From Polytrichum commune (lineage: Eukaryota > Streptophyta > Polytrichopsida > Polytrichales > Polytrichaceae): a stretch of 64,000 bases of DNA. Each line of letters starts with the position of its first letter. Positions within the stretch are counted from its first letter, which is position 1. The notes below the pieces were generated by a model. It saw only the letters and a list, made by a program, of their open reading frames with translations. It ran no database searches and had not been told where the DNA came from. Position numbers and translations under genes: made by a program. The stretch is taken from contig OX485803.1 of NCBI GenBank assembly GCA_950295325.1, forward strand, positions 7,192,001-7,256,000, written 5' to 3'. Of the stretch, positions 34,335 to 45,460 are shown in pieces.

Positions 34335-34666
34335 CACTAGTAAAAAATTGTGCCCCAAAAAACCGCAGTCAAAATCAGCTGCGGTTGTTTTGACCAACCT
34401 GATTTGCAGTCTTTAAACGACTACAAATTTTTCTTTTTCTTTTTGTGGCTGCAATTTTAAAATTTTGGGGGGCATGTAATATACCGTTGGAGTGGTATTT
34501 TCAAGACCTTCCCAACAATATATTTCATGCCTCCAAATTCTTGAACTTTCAGTCGCTAAACCAAAAAAACAAATATGCAGTCTTTTAGCGATTGCAAATC
34601 ATGTTGGTCAAATGAACTGCAACTGATTTCAGTTGCGGTTCTTTTTGACATAGTTTTCTATTAGCG
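34335..34666. mobile_element. CACTA-type MITE, 332 bp, with 3-bp target duplication
   Basis: The left end CACTAGTAAAAAATTGTG and the right end ATAGTTTTCTATTAGCG (inverted: CGCTAATAGAAAACTAT) are flanked by ATT on both sides (34332-34334 and 34667-34669). CACTA ends with a 3-bp duplication define the CACTA/EnSpm superfamily. The inverted similarity extends inward through AACCGCA...AATCAG...GCGGTT. Subterminal GCAGTC/GACTGC words recur, as is usual for transposase-binding sites. Non-coding. Confidence 0.85.
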
Positions 34667-34743
34667 ATTTCACTCCAATAAACCACAACAACACGATATT
34701 CAATATTTTGAGAGAGTAGGATCCTCTCAAAATAATATTGGCC

Positions 34744-34779
34744 ATTTATCAACCTAAAAGTCATGTTAGGTTGATAAAT
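34744..34779. repeat. Perfect 14-bp stem hairpin
   Basis: ATTTATCAACCTAA (34744-34757) and TTAGGTTGATAAAT (34766-34779) are exactly complementary, with an 8-base loop. The TTAGGTTGA word is shared with the array that follows at 34850-35210. Confidence 0.95.
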
Positions 34780-34800
34780 ACTAGATTATACTTTAGACGT

Positions 34801-35249
34801 GTAGTTTCCATTAAAATGAGAGTATGTTAAGCTGGGAAATCGACTCATTTAGGTTGAGTCGACCTAAATGAGGACAATATTTTGTCAATTTAGGTTGAGT
34901 CGACCTAAATGAGAACATTATGTTGTCAATTTAGGTTGAGTCGACCTAAATGAGGACAATTATGTTAGTCAATTTAGGTTGAGTTGACCTAAATGAGGAC
35001 ACTATGTTAGTCAATTTAGGTTGAGTCGACCTAAATGACGACATTATGTTGTCAATTTAGGTTGGGTCGACCTAAATGAGCACAATATTTTGTCAATTTA
35101 GGTTGAGTCGACCTAAATGAGGACATCATGTTGTCAATTTAAGGTTGAGTCGACCTAAATGAGGACAATTATGTTAGTCAATTTAGGTTGAGTCAACCTA
35201 AATGAGTCGATTTCCCATCTTAACATACTCTCATTTTAATGGAAACTAC
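34801..35249. repeat. Palindromic-unit minisatellite enclosed by ~55-bp inverted arms
   Basis: Outer arms 34801-34856 and 35194-35249 are inverted copies with about one mismatch; shared text includes TTCCATTAAAATGAGAGTAT and TCGACTCATTTAGGTTG. Between them are nine units of 41-44 bp, each with the core TTTAGGTTGAGTCGACCTAAA shape: TTTAGGT, a 7-base centre, then ACCTAAA. Unit spacers are of a few types (ACAATATTTTGT, ACATTATGTTGT, ACAATTATGTTAGT), and the order of types in units 1-3 recurs in units 6-8. The whole block can be drawn as a chain of hairpins within one large hairpin. No protein is encoded and no known family is recognised. Confidence 0.9.
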
Positions 35250-36200
35250 GGCGGAATTTACGGCGGAAAATAAAATGTTATTTTTTTACTTGTACTCTAC
35301 AACTTTCTAGTGGTTTTCACTTCATTCTTGGATTAATAGTTTGCTTTATGTACTCTCAATTCACTGGAAAACTCTCATTTTAATGAATATTGTGTTCAAC
35401 ATACAAGCCTTTTATCAAGATCATGCACTTGAGAGTCCATGTGTTGTGACTTGTTCCACGTATGAGGCGATTTGTGATGACTTCAAAGTTTTATGTGAAA
35501 GGTGATCCATAATCTTTAATATCTTCAATAAGTTGTTTCCTTAAAAGTTACTTTGAGCTTGTATATGTGGTTGTTTGGTATCAAATTTTCCATTAAATTT
35601 TGAGTTATGTTGTGCAAATCTGTTGCAGGTTATGCGGAGAGCTCAGTAAGTGAGCTGGAAGTATGCTTCCTTGCTTGCATTCTCATGGATGCATTCGGTT
35701 TTGTTTACCCTCAGTATTGGATGGCAGCTAGTGTCGATGAGTCCTTTGATTGTCACCTGGTTGTGATGGGCACCTGAAGCCACATGGAACCACAAACCAT
35801 GTGAAGACATTGGATCATGTATGTCAATTGATACATGGAATTGTTAAATCGACCATGTAGTTTGTGAGATGCATTGTGACGCACTGTGAGATGACAAGAC
35901 TTGTCAATATTTGATTTTTCGTTGCACATATGAAGAGCAAGATATCAACTCTATGTTAGAATTAATAAACTTGGTCAACTTGGATGACTAGTTAAAGTCT
36001 AGTCGACACCTTATATATTCACTTTGGTCGTTTTAACCAATGTGTGGTCGGTTTGACAATCCCCTTGATATATTGGATATGCATGCATCTCTATTTAAAT
36101 TGACTACGAAGTCTTACTCCGAGGCTAAGAGGAAACAGTGAGGAATGAGAGTTGATGTGGCCTCATAATAATGTCTCCCGAGGCTTCACACTCAATACTA
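35250..36200. other. Spacer, nothing recognised
   Basis: Mixed intergenic sequence. The GGCGGAATTTACGGCGGAA word directly follows the inverted arm at 35249. No gene supported. Confidence 0.35.
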
Positions 36201-36230
36201 GGAGGAGGAGGAGGAGGAGGAGGAGGAGGA
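36201..36230. repeat. (GGA)n microsatellite
   Basis: Ten GGA units, followed by a purine-rich AAGAAAAAGAAGAAG stretch. Confidence 0.95.
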
Positions 36231-36329
36231 ATAAGAAAAAGAAGAAGTTCATGTTGATTCCATATGTGCAAAGCTATAGGCGAGGATTTGTTTTTCCTAC
36301 TTCCACAAGTAAAACCTTCTCGAAAGTTG

Positions 36330-37612
36330 TTCCACCAAACTTGCCACCATGAATCAACCCTATAATCTTAGCAAAATGTCCACCACCAACCACCAACAAG
36401 GATCTAAACCAATTTGCATCTCAAACCGTAAACAAGCTCCCAAAACTATTTAACAATATTCCTCACACTCACTACGAAGTACACTGCCCCCAACCACTGC
36501 TATACCTAACCCTAACTCAAGAACATATCCAAATCATCCCAGAGGTCTCATATGGAAATTTACAAAAAAAAAAAAACCCACCTCTTACCATGCAACCTAC
36601 ACAAACCACTGCCAAGATCAGGAGCACTGGCCCATACACAACAACAAAATCCCTGCATCTAAAAAAAATCATAATGACTACAATACAAAGAAGCAAAACG
36701 CCAACTGATACAAACAAAACCAACCCCACAATCCATCACACCATCCTCCTCGTTCCTACCAAAAAAACACCTCACACCTTGCCAAGACACCATTTTTGAT
36801 CGCACACCTACAAACCACCTCACAACACAACAAAGCATCCCCCAAACTTTAAAATAATAATAAAATAATAATAAATTGTAGATACAATACACATACAACC
36901 TTAACTCCTGGTTGGCACCAAAATCACCAACCACTTGATACGGACCACCGCCCTCAATCACATACAATTAAATATCAACAAATCCATCAACCAAAACAAC
37001 ATCACCAAGCCTACCAATCTACAACTGCAATGATGAAGATTAAGATGCGCACTTGCCACTCCCGGCCTCACCATCGCCTCAAGCGTAAGGAAATTCTCGC
37101 TCAGTGTTACCTCAACTCCAATATGTTGGACAACTTGTCGGATGACCTGCATCCTTGCAGACTTGCATCAAACTATCGAAACCCTCTTCGAAAGCCCCTT
37201 CTGGCCAACATCAACTTCCACTAATGAGTCTCACAACTAGTAGCAAACTGGTACTTATCCATTAGGAGCTTACAGTCGTGATCTCAACAACAACCTCAAC
37301 ATCAACCCAACACATTTTACCTTAGTATCTGCTATCTTAGTTTTGTTACCTTACTTATATTACTTAATTAGAGGCTTAGAGGCATGAGGTAGAGATAGAA
37401 GTTGGTAGTTAAATATAGAGTTAGTGGTTAGTGACAAAGGTAGAGATTAAGTTAGTGACAAAGTTAGATATTAAAGCTAGAGATTAAAGCTCTAGCTTTA
37501 GTCTTGATTGAGTTTTGGCTTGGAGGGTGGCAAATAATCACCCATCCGAGTATTATTTCTCGGAATGATGACTTAACTCTCAACACTTATATTACTTGGC
37601 CAACCCAACCAA
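36330..37612 (+). other. G-poor plus strand, probable decayed upstream part of the LINE or a related element
   Basis: The plus strand is dominated by A and C, with long runs of CAAC and ACCA words and very few G up to about 37000, the same bias as in 37680-39500. A plus-strand reading near 36450-36790 stays open for most of its length (for example PHTHYEVHCPQPLLYLTLTQ), with stops. I identify no endonuclease or reverse transcriptase motif here. The part 37030-37230 has a more normal composition. The minus-strand frames in 36517-36967 are the complement of this bias. Confidence 0.4.
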
Positions 37613-37635
37613 GGGTTTAGGGTTTAGGGTTTAGG
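37613..37635. repeat. Three tandem TTTAGGG units
   Basis: GGGTTTAGGGTTTAGGGTTT is the plant telomere repeat sequence. With only three units it is most likely an interstitial remnant, a repair scar or chance. Confidence 0.7.
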
Positions 37636-37679
37636 AGTTGGGTTTAGGAGTTAGGTACTCCCATATAACAACCCTAGAC

Positions 37680-39490
37680 CTACTCAAATAAATTATCAAA
37701 TGGGCAAGACTAGCCACACACACCGATCACAACTCCACTAAATTTCTTACCATCACACACGATGAACAATCCAACCAACCCACTTCAACAACCACATGTA
37801 ACTCCTATACTTACCATCCCGCCCTTCATTTTATAATATACCGAAACATTGCATGTTCCCACATACTACAACATCAAAGAACCCCTACTCACCTCCATTC
37901 TAAAAACTTTTCCACACACCTAACACACCACAAATACCCATCTTCCTCCAACAACTCCCTACAACACTCCTCCCCACTTGCACCACCTACCCAACCACAC
38001 CCACCCCCCTTGTTTCCCCTATGCTTCCCACCCATCCAATCTTACTATACAGATGGCTCATTCACAACACCGCATGGAGAAGGAAAAGACAATAACGCTT
38101 GAGCCATAGTTTTCAATGGACCACTACAAGTCAATATCATTGGTCACCTACCCGGATACCCCAATATTCTCATAGCATAATTATACACACTCTTGGTCGT
38201 TGCAGAACACAACAATATGCTCCCAAGGGATACATTCATATTCACAAATAGCCTCAACAACATGTATCTTCTCCTCAGCCACGCAAGAACCCCAACCTCC
38301 CAATATAACCACCTAGATAAGCTCCTCATAACAAGCTCCTCATAACCCAAATAGTAAATAAGCTAAATACCTTCCACCACAATATCACCATCCGCAAAGT
38401 CAAAGCCCACACAAAACATTGTTGGAAATGACGAGGCTAATAAATTGGCCAAATAAGAAATAGAACAACCCCGCATCGTAGAAACTCCTTTCTACTTCAT
38501 CGGCCATCACACACCGTATTGGCCATCTATCCCCCTGACATCTACACAACATGATGGAACAATCCACAACTCAAAAAACTACACAAAAGAAGAATACATA
38601 AGTGCATTCATCTCTCATGCAAAACATACAATACCCTATATAGACAGATAACTCTCCAACATAAAGATACACATAAAATGGTCAAGTTTATTAAGGGTTG
38701 CCCTTTGGATTACCGATGCTCAAACAACACAAACCCTCGGATTTAGATATGGAAGCTACTTAAGGAACTACCCAAAAGAACACATCCTCAAACAAGACAT
38801 ATCCCCAACATGTAATATGTGCATATCCCACCAAAATGACAAATGCCTCCACCTACTATCATGCTACATTAATAAACAGATAAACATTTTAAGGACAAAT
38901 CGACATAATAAAGTAGTGCACGCACTAGTAAACACACTACTAGCCCACCCCCATTACCCATTGTTTTACCCTAATCAACGCCGGTAACGTTAAAGACCGC
39001 ACACCTAACAACACCATACCTTCATGGCTACTCCCATGCACATGCTATCTACCAAGATGTAAATGCCCAACTCGACTTAGACCCAATATATTATGCATTG
39101 TAGGAGCCCCACCTATAGATAAACCACCCTCCACGCCTAGTCCCAAGCCTCAAAGTACACATATTTGAATTCACTTACTACAACGATAGGTTCCCCGCAG
39201 AAGCCACTAACCGAAAATTTGATAAACATGCCATTCTCCACCCAGACCTATCCCAACTAGGGTGGATAGTACTACCACTCAATATAATCACGGCAGGGAT
39301 AAGGGGCACTATACATACAACAACTATTAGACTCCTCCAAGACCCTCAAGTCCCCAACTCCAAAATCCATAAACTAATGGAATCCTTCTCCCAAATCGCT
39401 ATGAGGTACCTAAACACACATAATCCTAAACAACAGAAGATTAGAAAAAGGAACAAGCCCCGGTTCCACTTGACTAAACACACTTACTAA
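37680..39490 (+). pseudogene. Decayed LINE: RNase H, cysteine-rich region and restriction-like endonuclease-like C-terminus
   Basis: Translation of the plus strand, with frameshifts and stops, gives YYTDGSFTTPHGEGK (RNase H start, about 38043), then AIVFNGPLQVNIIGHLPGYP and the KVKAHTKHCW block (about 38398-38425), typical of LINE RNase H. Next come CNMC...H...CLHLLSCY (about 38810-38870), a gag-knuckle-like cysteine cluster, and LRTNRHNKVVHALVNTLLAH (about 38893-38940). Then follow CTCYLPRCKC (about 39038-39067) and RLRPNILCIVGAP. After a one-base shift comes FEFTYYNDRFP (about 39163-39195), and a long open stretch runs to a TAA near 39490. Cysteines followed by RPD/N and an E-x-T core resemble the restriction-like endonuclease of R2/Dualen-type LINEs. 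The reverse transcriptase itself was not identified. Stops and shifts show it is dead. Confidence 0.65.
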
Positions 39491-40639
39491 CACCAAAAAC
39501 CATAACTAAACATAGAACACATAGCCCTAGCACTAACCACACAGTCCACCTATGAAAGTAGGCACTAAACCACCCCACTCTCATAGTCACGTAGACATGA
39601 GAGGGAGGCAGCGAACATACATCGCATGTCAAAGAAAAAAACTTTGACACCCTTTTTGCCTTTTCTTTTCTACTCCCATACTAACATGAAAGGTGATCTA
39701 CCCCCGAAACCACCAACTTGTTTGTGGTACAAAATTGATGCACCAAGGTTGCTTCAACATCATTTGTTCGCATTCATAAAGATCAACGAATTTGTCATCG
39801 AAGCAATTAATGCTTGGTTGCGTTGAAGACGAGTGGACTTGTAGCTCTCTCTCTCTCTCTATGAAGAACAAAATCTAGAATCGGATGTCACCTCGCCTCA
39901 TCTGCCAATGGTGGTTGGCATGCATGCTCATCAATTCCACAAGCTTCATGACTTCACAAACGATGTTGCTTACGACAACACGGAAAAGTAGTCTGGTTCT
40001 TCTATGTCCGGGGAGAAACTGGCAGTTACTTGCAGATGAATCGGTTGCGTTTGAGAAATAAATGGTTGAAGTTCAAGACTTCAGGAAATTTACCGATCAT
40101 TTTAGAGGAATCTATAGAATATACCCCAACTGAATAAAGCAAATCCGGAAGATGGCAACATGTAACCAGTTGGATTTAGAATCACTAGGATCTTGACCAA
40201 CTATATATGCCCAAAAACTTCCCGGGCACTAGTCTGGTTGTGTTCAAAGAGATTTGGTTTGATTTGGTAGGGTTATTCGTATGTTCATTGTTGTTGTGGT
40301 GAATTTTGCAATAAGTTTCGGAGATATGTAATTTTGTGTGAGGCTATAGCATGTTAGGTAGCGTCGTCCACATACATGAGGTACAAATTGTCAACACTTG
40401 AAAATTTTGTTTTTTCAAATTGTTTTGGAGTTGTAGCCAAACATTTTAGGTCATATCCACAAGAACGTCAGTTGTATCACTTGTATCACCAACCACAGGC
40501 ACCGATTTCTTGAAATTATGAAGCCACATAATTTATATCTATTGTATGAGTTGGCGGCTTATGATCGAGGTGAAGCATCCCTCATTCATGCCACCTTCTT
40601 CTCTTTAAATAAACAAAATCCGAAAGGGTCAATTTTTTT
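39491..40639. other. 3' flank of the LINE and spacer
   Basis: It holds a short CT run at about 39846-39861. No gene supported. Confidence 0.4.
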
Positions 40640-40845
40640 CACACGGGCCCCACACAACAGTGCCATCCAAGCTAAACATATGTTAATCAATACGAATTTC
40701 AAAAATTATGAGGAAATTACCTATGGCCGTGATTTAGATTTACTGCTCATTTGGCGCCAATCACATGCATCATACCCTACGAGTAGCAGGTGCAAAATTA
40801 AAAACGTGTTAGTGAACGGTGCCATGATAGTCAATAGATTAAGTA
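40640..40845 (-). repeat. Partial family B repeat
   Basis: AAAATTATGAGGAAATTACC, GCCGTGATTTAGATTTACTG and CATACCCTACGAGTAGCAGG follow the order of the inverted family B copies at 24370-24440 and 50690-50770. It overlaps a 137-codon plus-strand frame (40518-40931), which I reject as a gene. Confidence 0.5.
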
Positions 40846-41064
40846 CATTGATTATCCCAACGAGTACATGTTACTATTCGGAGTTACGCAGTGCAACCAC
40901 ATCTTACTCAAGAGTTCATTTTATCACTTAACAAAAGTTTGTTAAGTTGCTTGGACGTTATATAACATGAATGACTTTACTTGATAAAATATTCCGTTCC
41001 CATTAAATAGTTATGGCACTCGGTAACTCCGAATAGCAACACACACTAATTGGGGTAAGCAGTG
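40846..41064. mobile_element. 219-bp MITE with TA flanks and ~40-bp inverted ends
   Basis: The left arm (40846-40887) and right arm (41023-41064) are inverted copies; both hold GTTACTATTCGGAGTTAC-type sequence and CAATTAGTG/CCCAACGAGT. TA flanks both sides (40844-40845 and 41065-41066), suggesting a Tc1/mariner-type MITE. Confidence 0.7.
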
Positions 41065-41066
41065 TA

Positions 41067-42050
41067 GTGGATAAGTTTCTCACTGGTGCCATGATGGCAT
41101 GACTTGGACAATCTCTTCTAGAAAGTCGGCTCTCATATCACTCCATCTTGTCAAAGTAACTGTACATTTGACCCAGCTAAATAGGCCACGCAACATAACA
41201 TGAGTTGTTTGTCAATTTGAAGATCTACATTGTTTTCTCTAATTAGTGTGGGTTACCAATTGAAGTTACGTGTTGCTATACTTTTAATTGAGAGTATTAT
41301 TATTTTTACCCAAACAACATAAGTACATTGTTTTGTCTAATTAGTGTGGGTGGGAAATTCATGTGGGATGGGATTCGGTGTGGTCCATATCAATTTTATA
41401 GTACTTGCCTTGCCTTGAATTTTCATCCACAAATGCATAAGAAAAATCCCGCACTAATTTTTCACAATGGGCCACTTCAAATTATAAACATAAACAATGT
41501 GGGTAATTGGGAATTAATGTGACACACACCAATTAAACAAAAAAATTAAACTATGTAGTTAGTATGCACACTAAAGAATATGATATAACTTAATTGGTGA
41601 AAAAACAATAATGTCAATAAAAAGTTATAGCAACTGCCAACAGGTAACTCCAAATGGTAGCCCCACACTAATTAGACAAAATAGTGTAGTTATCTTATTG
41701 AATATCAACTTATTGTGTGCGGGTTACAAGCATCGATTTATAATAACTAAACTAAATATGATATTTAGTGTCACTTACTATATGGAATTACACTTTACTC
41801 TTTTTATTACTATTAATGTGATTTTTGTACCAAGTAGAGATGTTAATGCTCCACAATGTCCAAAAAACCAATTCAACCTTTTGAGTAAATATTGAGATGT
41901 ACATGACATGATTATAGCATTGCATAATTTCAAATAGTAAGTGTCACTAAAGATCATATTTACAGTACTATCCACTAAAGAAAAGAGTGTAGATTCCTCA
42001 TTACGAGTGTGGCCCACAATATTTGTTGTGATTTGTGGGACCACACAAAC
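41067..42050. other. Spacer with clustered MITE fragments
   Basis: Fragments such as GTAACTCCAAATGGTAGC (about 41645) and GTGTGGGTTACCAATTGAAG (about 41245) resemble arms of the neighbouring MITE. The segment 41752-41968 is family G copy 2. No genes. Confidence 0.5.
41752..41968. mobile_element. Inverted-repeat MITE, family G copy 2
   Basis: The left end has AAATATGATATTTAGTGTCA and the right end TAAGTGTCACTAAAGATCATATTT-type sequence (inverted), with CATTGCATAATTTC further in. It is related to 29727-29940. Confidence 0.65.
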
Positions 42051-42061
42051 GCCAAAAATAT

Positions 42062-42092
42062 CCGGATTGGCATTTTTAAATGCCTAATCCGG
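42062..42092. repeat. Hairpin at the edge of the GC-rich island
   Basis: CCGGATT-GGCATTT and AAATGCC-T-AATCCGG pair with one bulged base and a two-base loop. Confidence 0.9.
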
Positions 42093-42514
42093 TTTTGTCC
42101 GGATGACCCTAGTATCGTCCAGGGATTCTGTGAAGTGTAGGAGTTCTAGAACTATCCGTACCCGCTTATCTTCTACTCCTTAGCCGAATTTCCGGAAACC
42201 CCGATTTCCGGACTTTCGGGCTTTTGGACACTCTTCTTCTTCCGGAGTTTGCCTTTCCGGATTATATCTCTAGGTCATAATTATAATACTCACCCCTCTG
42301 ATCTAGATTTACCCCTCTACATTCTACCCTCTAGAATAGGTGATTTCTTCCGGTGAAGACGTCCCTTATAAGATTGGGATCCGGGTCTTCCCTCACAACC
42401 AATCCGGATTGGCCAAATCCGTCTTGGCAGGTCACACAGGGAGATCCGGATTATATCTTAGGACCACAACGACCGGAGTATTCCAGATTCCAACCGGAGA
42501 TCTGACTCGACGGG

Positions 42515-42975
42515 ATAAGTGGGTGATCCATACCACTTTCCGGATTGTCCCGTCCACAAGCGGTGAGACCTCTTCAGAAGATCAGTTTGGCGCAAGTCCG
42601 GATCCCTTCCGGATCTTTGCCCAGTCCTCCCCACGGCTATCTCACCTAGACGTAACCCAGACATCCGGACCAATGAGGTTCCCTTCCCGCTACACTCCGG
42701 AGACGGCCTCCAACATGGAATCCTAACTGTTCCGGTCCTTCCCTCCTCCTTCTGACGGATCGATCCGGCTACCACTTCCTGGGATTCTACTCAATCTGAG
42801 CTAACTGGGTGATCCGTACCACTTTCCGGATTGGTCCGTCTAAGGGCGGTGGGACCTCTTCAGAAGCTCGGATGGCGCAAGTCCGGATCTCGCCCAATCC
42901 TCCCAACGGCTATCCCACCTAGACGTTACTCAACCATCCGGAATAGTGAGGTTTCCCTCCCACTACACACAGAGA
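42515..42975. repeat. Two-copy tandem duplication, period 286 bp
   Basis: GGGTGATCCATACCACTTTC (42521) and GGGTGATCCGTACCACTTTC (42807) begin matching blocks. They continue through GGACCTCTTCAGAAG-type, GGCGCAAGTCCGGATC and ACGGCTATCNCACCTAGACG words. Confidence 0.85.
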
Positions 42976-43444
42976 GGATCCGCAAGGCAATAACTAGTTC
43001 TGATCAGGGTCTCTTCTCCTCTGCCCTATCCGGAACTCCTATCCACTCATGCTCTCCCTCCTCCGCTAACAATCTCATAATCATTCGTACGCAAAATCAA
43101 ACAAGGATAGTCAAGGAGTGAGAGATCAAAAAAGAATTTTTTAGAGTAGGAGCAATAAAAAAAAACAATGGAGAAGAGACCCTTCTCCAACTCCTTATTC
43201 AGCCTTAACTAGAGGCCCCTAAATCCCTAAACTGAGGGCGGCGGCCCTGGCGGCCGCCGCTAAGAAAACCCTAACTGCTTCCGTCCTCCCAGATTTCCCG
43301 GATCAAGATCCGGATTTTCCGCTGACAAAACCCCAGGGAGATTTTTATTCCTCATCTTCAAAAACTCCTAAGTCCTATCTTCCTACCTCTATTCTGCCTA
43401 ACTAATCTAGTTACCATCCTAAGCTAAGAAGAGCGGTGCTTCTT

Positions 43445-45460
43445 CTAAGCTGCTCCCTCCTTCGAATGGCTGTCGAGTCCACTGACGACGGATGAGCCCC
43501 CTCCCGGCGACGCCTTCTGTAGCCGCGTAAGCATCCTTCTCATGTTCGGAGAAGGGGCAATCTCATCCTCCGAGTCCACTGCTCCTTCGGTCCGCGGTGT
43601 TCCGGAAACTGTATTTCCCTTCCGGATGCTCCAGATCGGGGAAAGATCGCTTCCGGTGCGCTGTTCCGGATTTTGTCCGCCCGAGATCGAGGCAGTCCGC
43701 GGATCCATGTTGGAGGCCGCCCTTGAGGGTGGCGGAGGGAATGGGCTAACCATTTGGCAGTCCGGAGGAGACGACGGCGAGGCTTGGGTCATAGGGGCCT
43801 TACCCCTACTCGGAGTTGCCTCTCGATCCGAAGTCTGGTGCCTTATCGGCGTCCTAGCTCTATCCGGAGTCCGGGACCGATCCGAGGTCCGCGGAACAGG
43901 GGACTGACCTCATCCGGATTTAACAGACCCGGTGCTCTTCCGCCTCACCTAGGGAGAGCGGATCCTCTCCGGAGCTCTTCCGAAACTAGCAGGCCGAGAG
44001 CCGCCTCCCTGCTGGTTGGGTCCTGCAGATGTTGGCGGATTCTGGACCAGGGCAACTTCACCAACCACCTCGTAGAGGGTTCCGGTTGGTGACCCAGGCG
44101 GACCCGGATAGAGTACCCGCCGGGGTGTTCCGCTTGGCGGAACCACCTTCTGGATTTCCGCCAGGAGATCCTTCATCGTCCGTGAGTATTTCACGAGGAT
44201 GGGGAGGGTCTGCCTAGCGGAAGCGGGTTCTCCGGACTCCATCATCCGGTCGTAGAGATGCGCCTTGTTGACGATCTCTGCCGGATGCCCCACCAGCTCC
44301 CGGATCCGACTGAAGACCAATGCCTGCTCCGCGTGGTACTTCCGGATCTCCTCGCTCTTCTGACTCAGCTCCTGAGTCATGGCCGCTACCTGCGCGGTGA
44401 GGTGAGCATTCTCCGTCTTGGCTTGCTCGAGCTCCTTCATGTCCGCCCTCTTTGCCAACTCCCGGAGAATATTTCCGGGTCCGCAGTCGTCCAGGGCCTG
44501 GTTCGCTCCTCGGACAATGTGTTCTAGCTGGTAGTACTGGTTCTGCAGGTCCTCCAACCCCTCCTGGACCCGCTTGAAGGGATTTTCCGGAAAGTCCCAA
44601 GCGGAGAGATCCACATTCCGCCAAGTGGTCTCCCGGTTGGGTCCGGCTTCCGGATGATAATGAGGGGGGAGGGAGAGCTTGGCCTCTGGAGGGTCGGCGG
44701 CGGGCTTCCGGGTGAAGAGGGAGGCGCTTCCGGTATGATGGGGTCGCTGGAAGTCTCCGTCTCGAGGTCTTCAACTTCCGGATGGAGCTTGTAGGTGACC
44801 TCGTCCGCTGCTATCGTCAGCAGGTCCTCCTCCTCGGCCGTGATACAGTCAAAGTGCTGATAGAGGTGCAGAATGAAGGGGGAGAGGAAGGAGGGTTTCC
44901 GGCCTATATGGGGGAGGGCCCGCCCTACTATCTCTTGAATTATCAACCCCCAATTCACGGGCCGGACTCCGGACATAGCACCGAACAGGGTGTTAGCCAT
45001 GGTAAGGCTAATACGCTTAGGCTTGTCCGGGTTAAGGATGGGCAAGAGGAATTCTAACACCCTCCGCTCTCTAAGGTTCCGGCAGTTCCCGGGGTGGAAG
45101 CCGTCCTTCGGGTCCGCGTCCCCTCTAAATTTTCCGGCGAGCAGGCCATCGCGGCGGCCGGCCCATCCCTCTGCAATTCCCCTCGGGAACCCGTAGACCC
45201 TATTCCAAACATCCGGAGTCCAACTATCCGGATCCCTCCTCTTGGTCCTAGCCACTGATTATCTCTCTCGAACTTGAACTCCCGGAGGGTATCTTCCGCT
45301 CGGAGGTTCCAGGGTTTGGCGAGCAACCCGCGCAACCCATAACCCGGAGATCCTCCGCTAGCTCCTGGAGCTCCCCGTCCTCCCTCGGAATTGCGGGGAT
45401 GAGGGCTTTTAGCGGAACCGGGATGGGTTCCCTCCGATCCTCTTCCCGTGCTTCCGGCAT
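43445..45460 (-). pseudogene. Decayed gag-like / plant retroelement protein
   Basis: Minus-strand reading starts at MPEAREEDRREPIP (45460). It shifts frame near 45330 to LLAKPWNLRAEDTLREFKFE, and again near 45260 to a long frame (to 44524). That frame holds GIAEGWAGRRDGLLAGKFRG, FHPGNCRNLRERRVLEFLLP, MANTLFGAMSGVRPVNWGLI and FLSPFILHLYQHFD, then an acidic and proline-rich part. A further shift leads to a 221-codon frame (44614-43949) with a coiled coil (LAKRADMKELEQAKTENAHL, then MTQELSQKSEEI). A proline/serine-rich tail (43792-43445) may belong to it. The pattern resembles gag-like proteins of plant retroelements: a helical core in which a NTLFGA..G..PVNW motif is conserved, followed by a coiled coil. 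Recognition is from general pattern, not a search. Confidence 0.5.

Noticed and set aside
36517-36967. Minus-strand frames of 70-102 codons rich in V, G, F and W
   Set aside because: They are the complement of the G-poor plus strand, which lacks minus-strand stops by composition.
37613-37635. Telomere array
   Set aside because: Only three TTTAGGG units, far too few, with normal interstitial DNA on both sides.
40518-40931. 137-codon plus-strand open frame
   Set aside because: It lies over a partial family B repeat and the left arm of a MITE, which explains the sequence, and it shows no protein motif.
42062-42092. Helitron 3' end hairpin
   Set aside because: There is a hairpin at an element edge, but no CTRR terminus follows and no Rep/helicase sequence is present.
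42340-42726. 128-codon plus-strand open frame in the GC-rich island
   Set aside because: High GC content lowers stop frequency. The frame is opposite to the gag-like reading and covers a tandem duplication.
43542-43907. 121-codon plus-strand open frame
   Set aside because: Complement of the gag-like minus-strand region; no independent motif.
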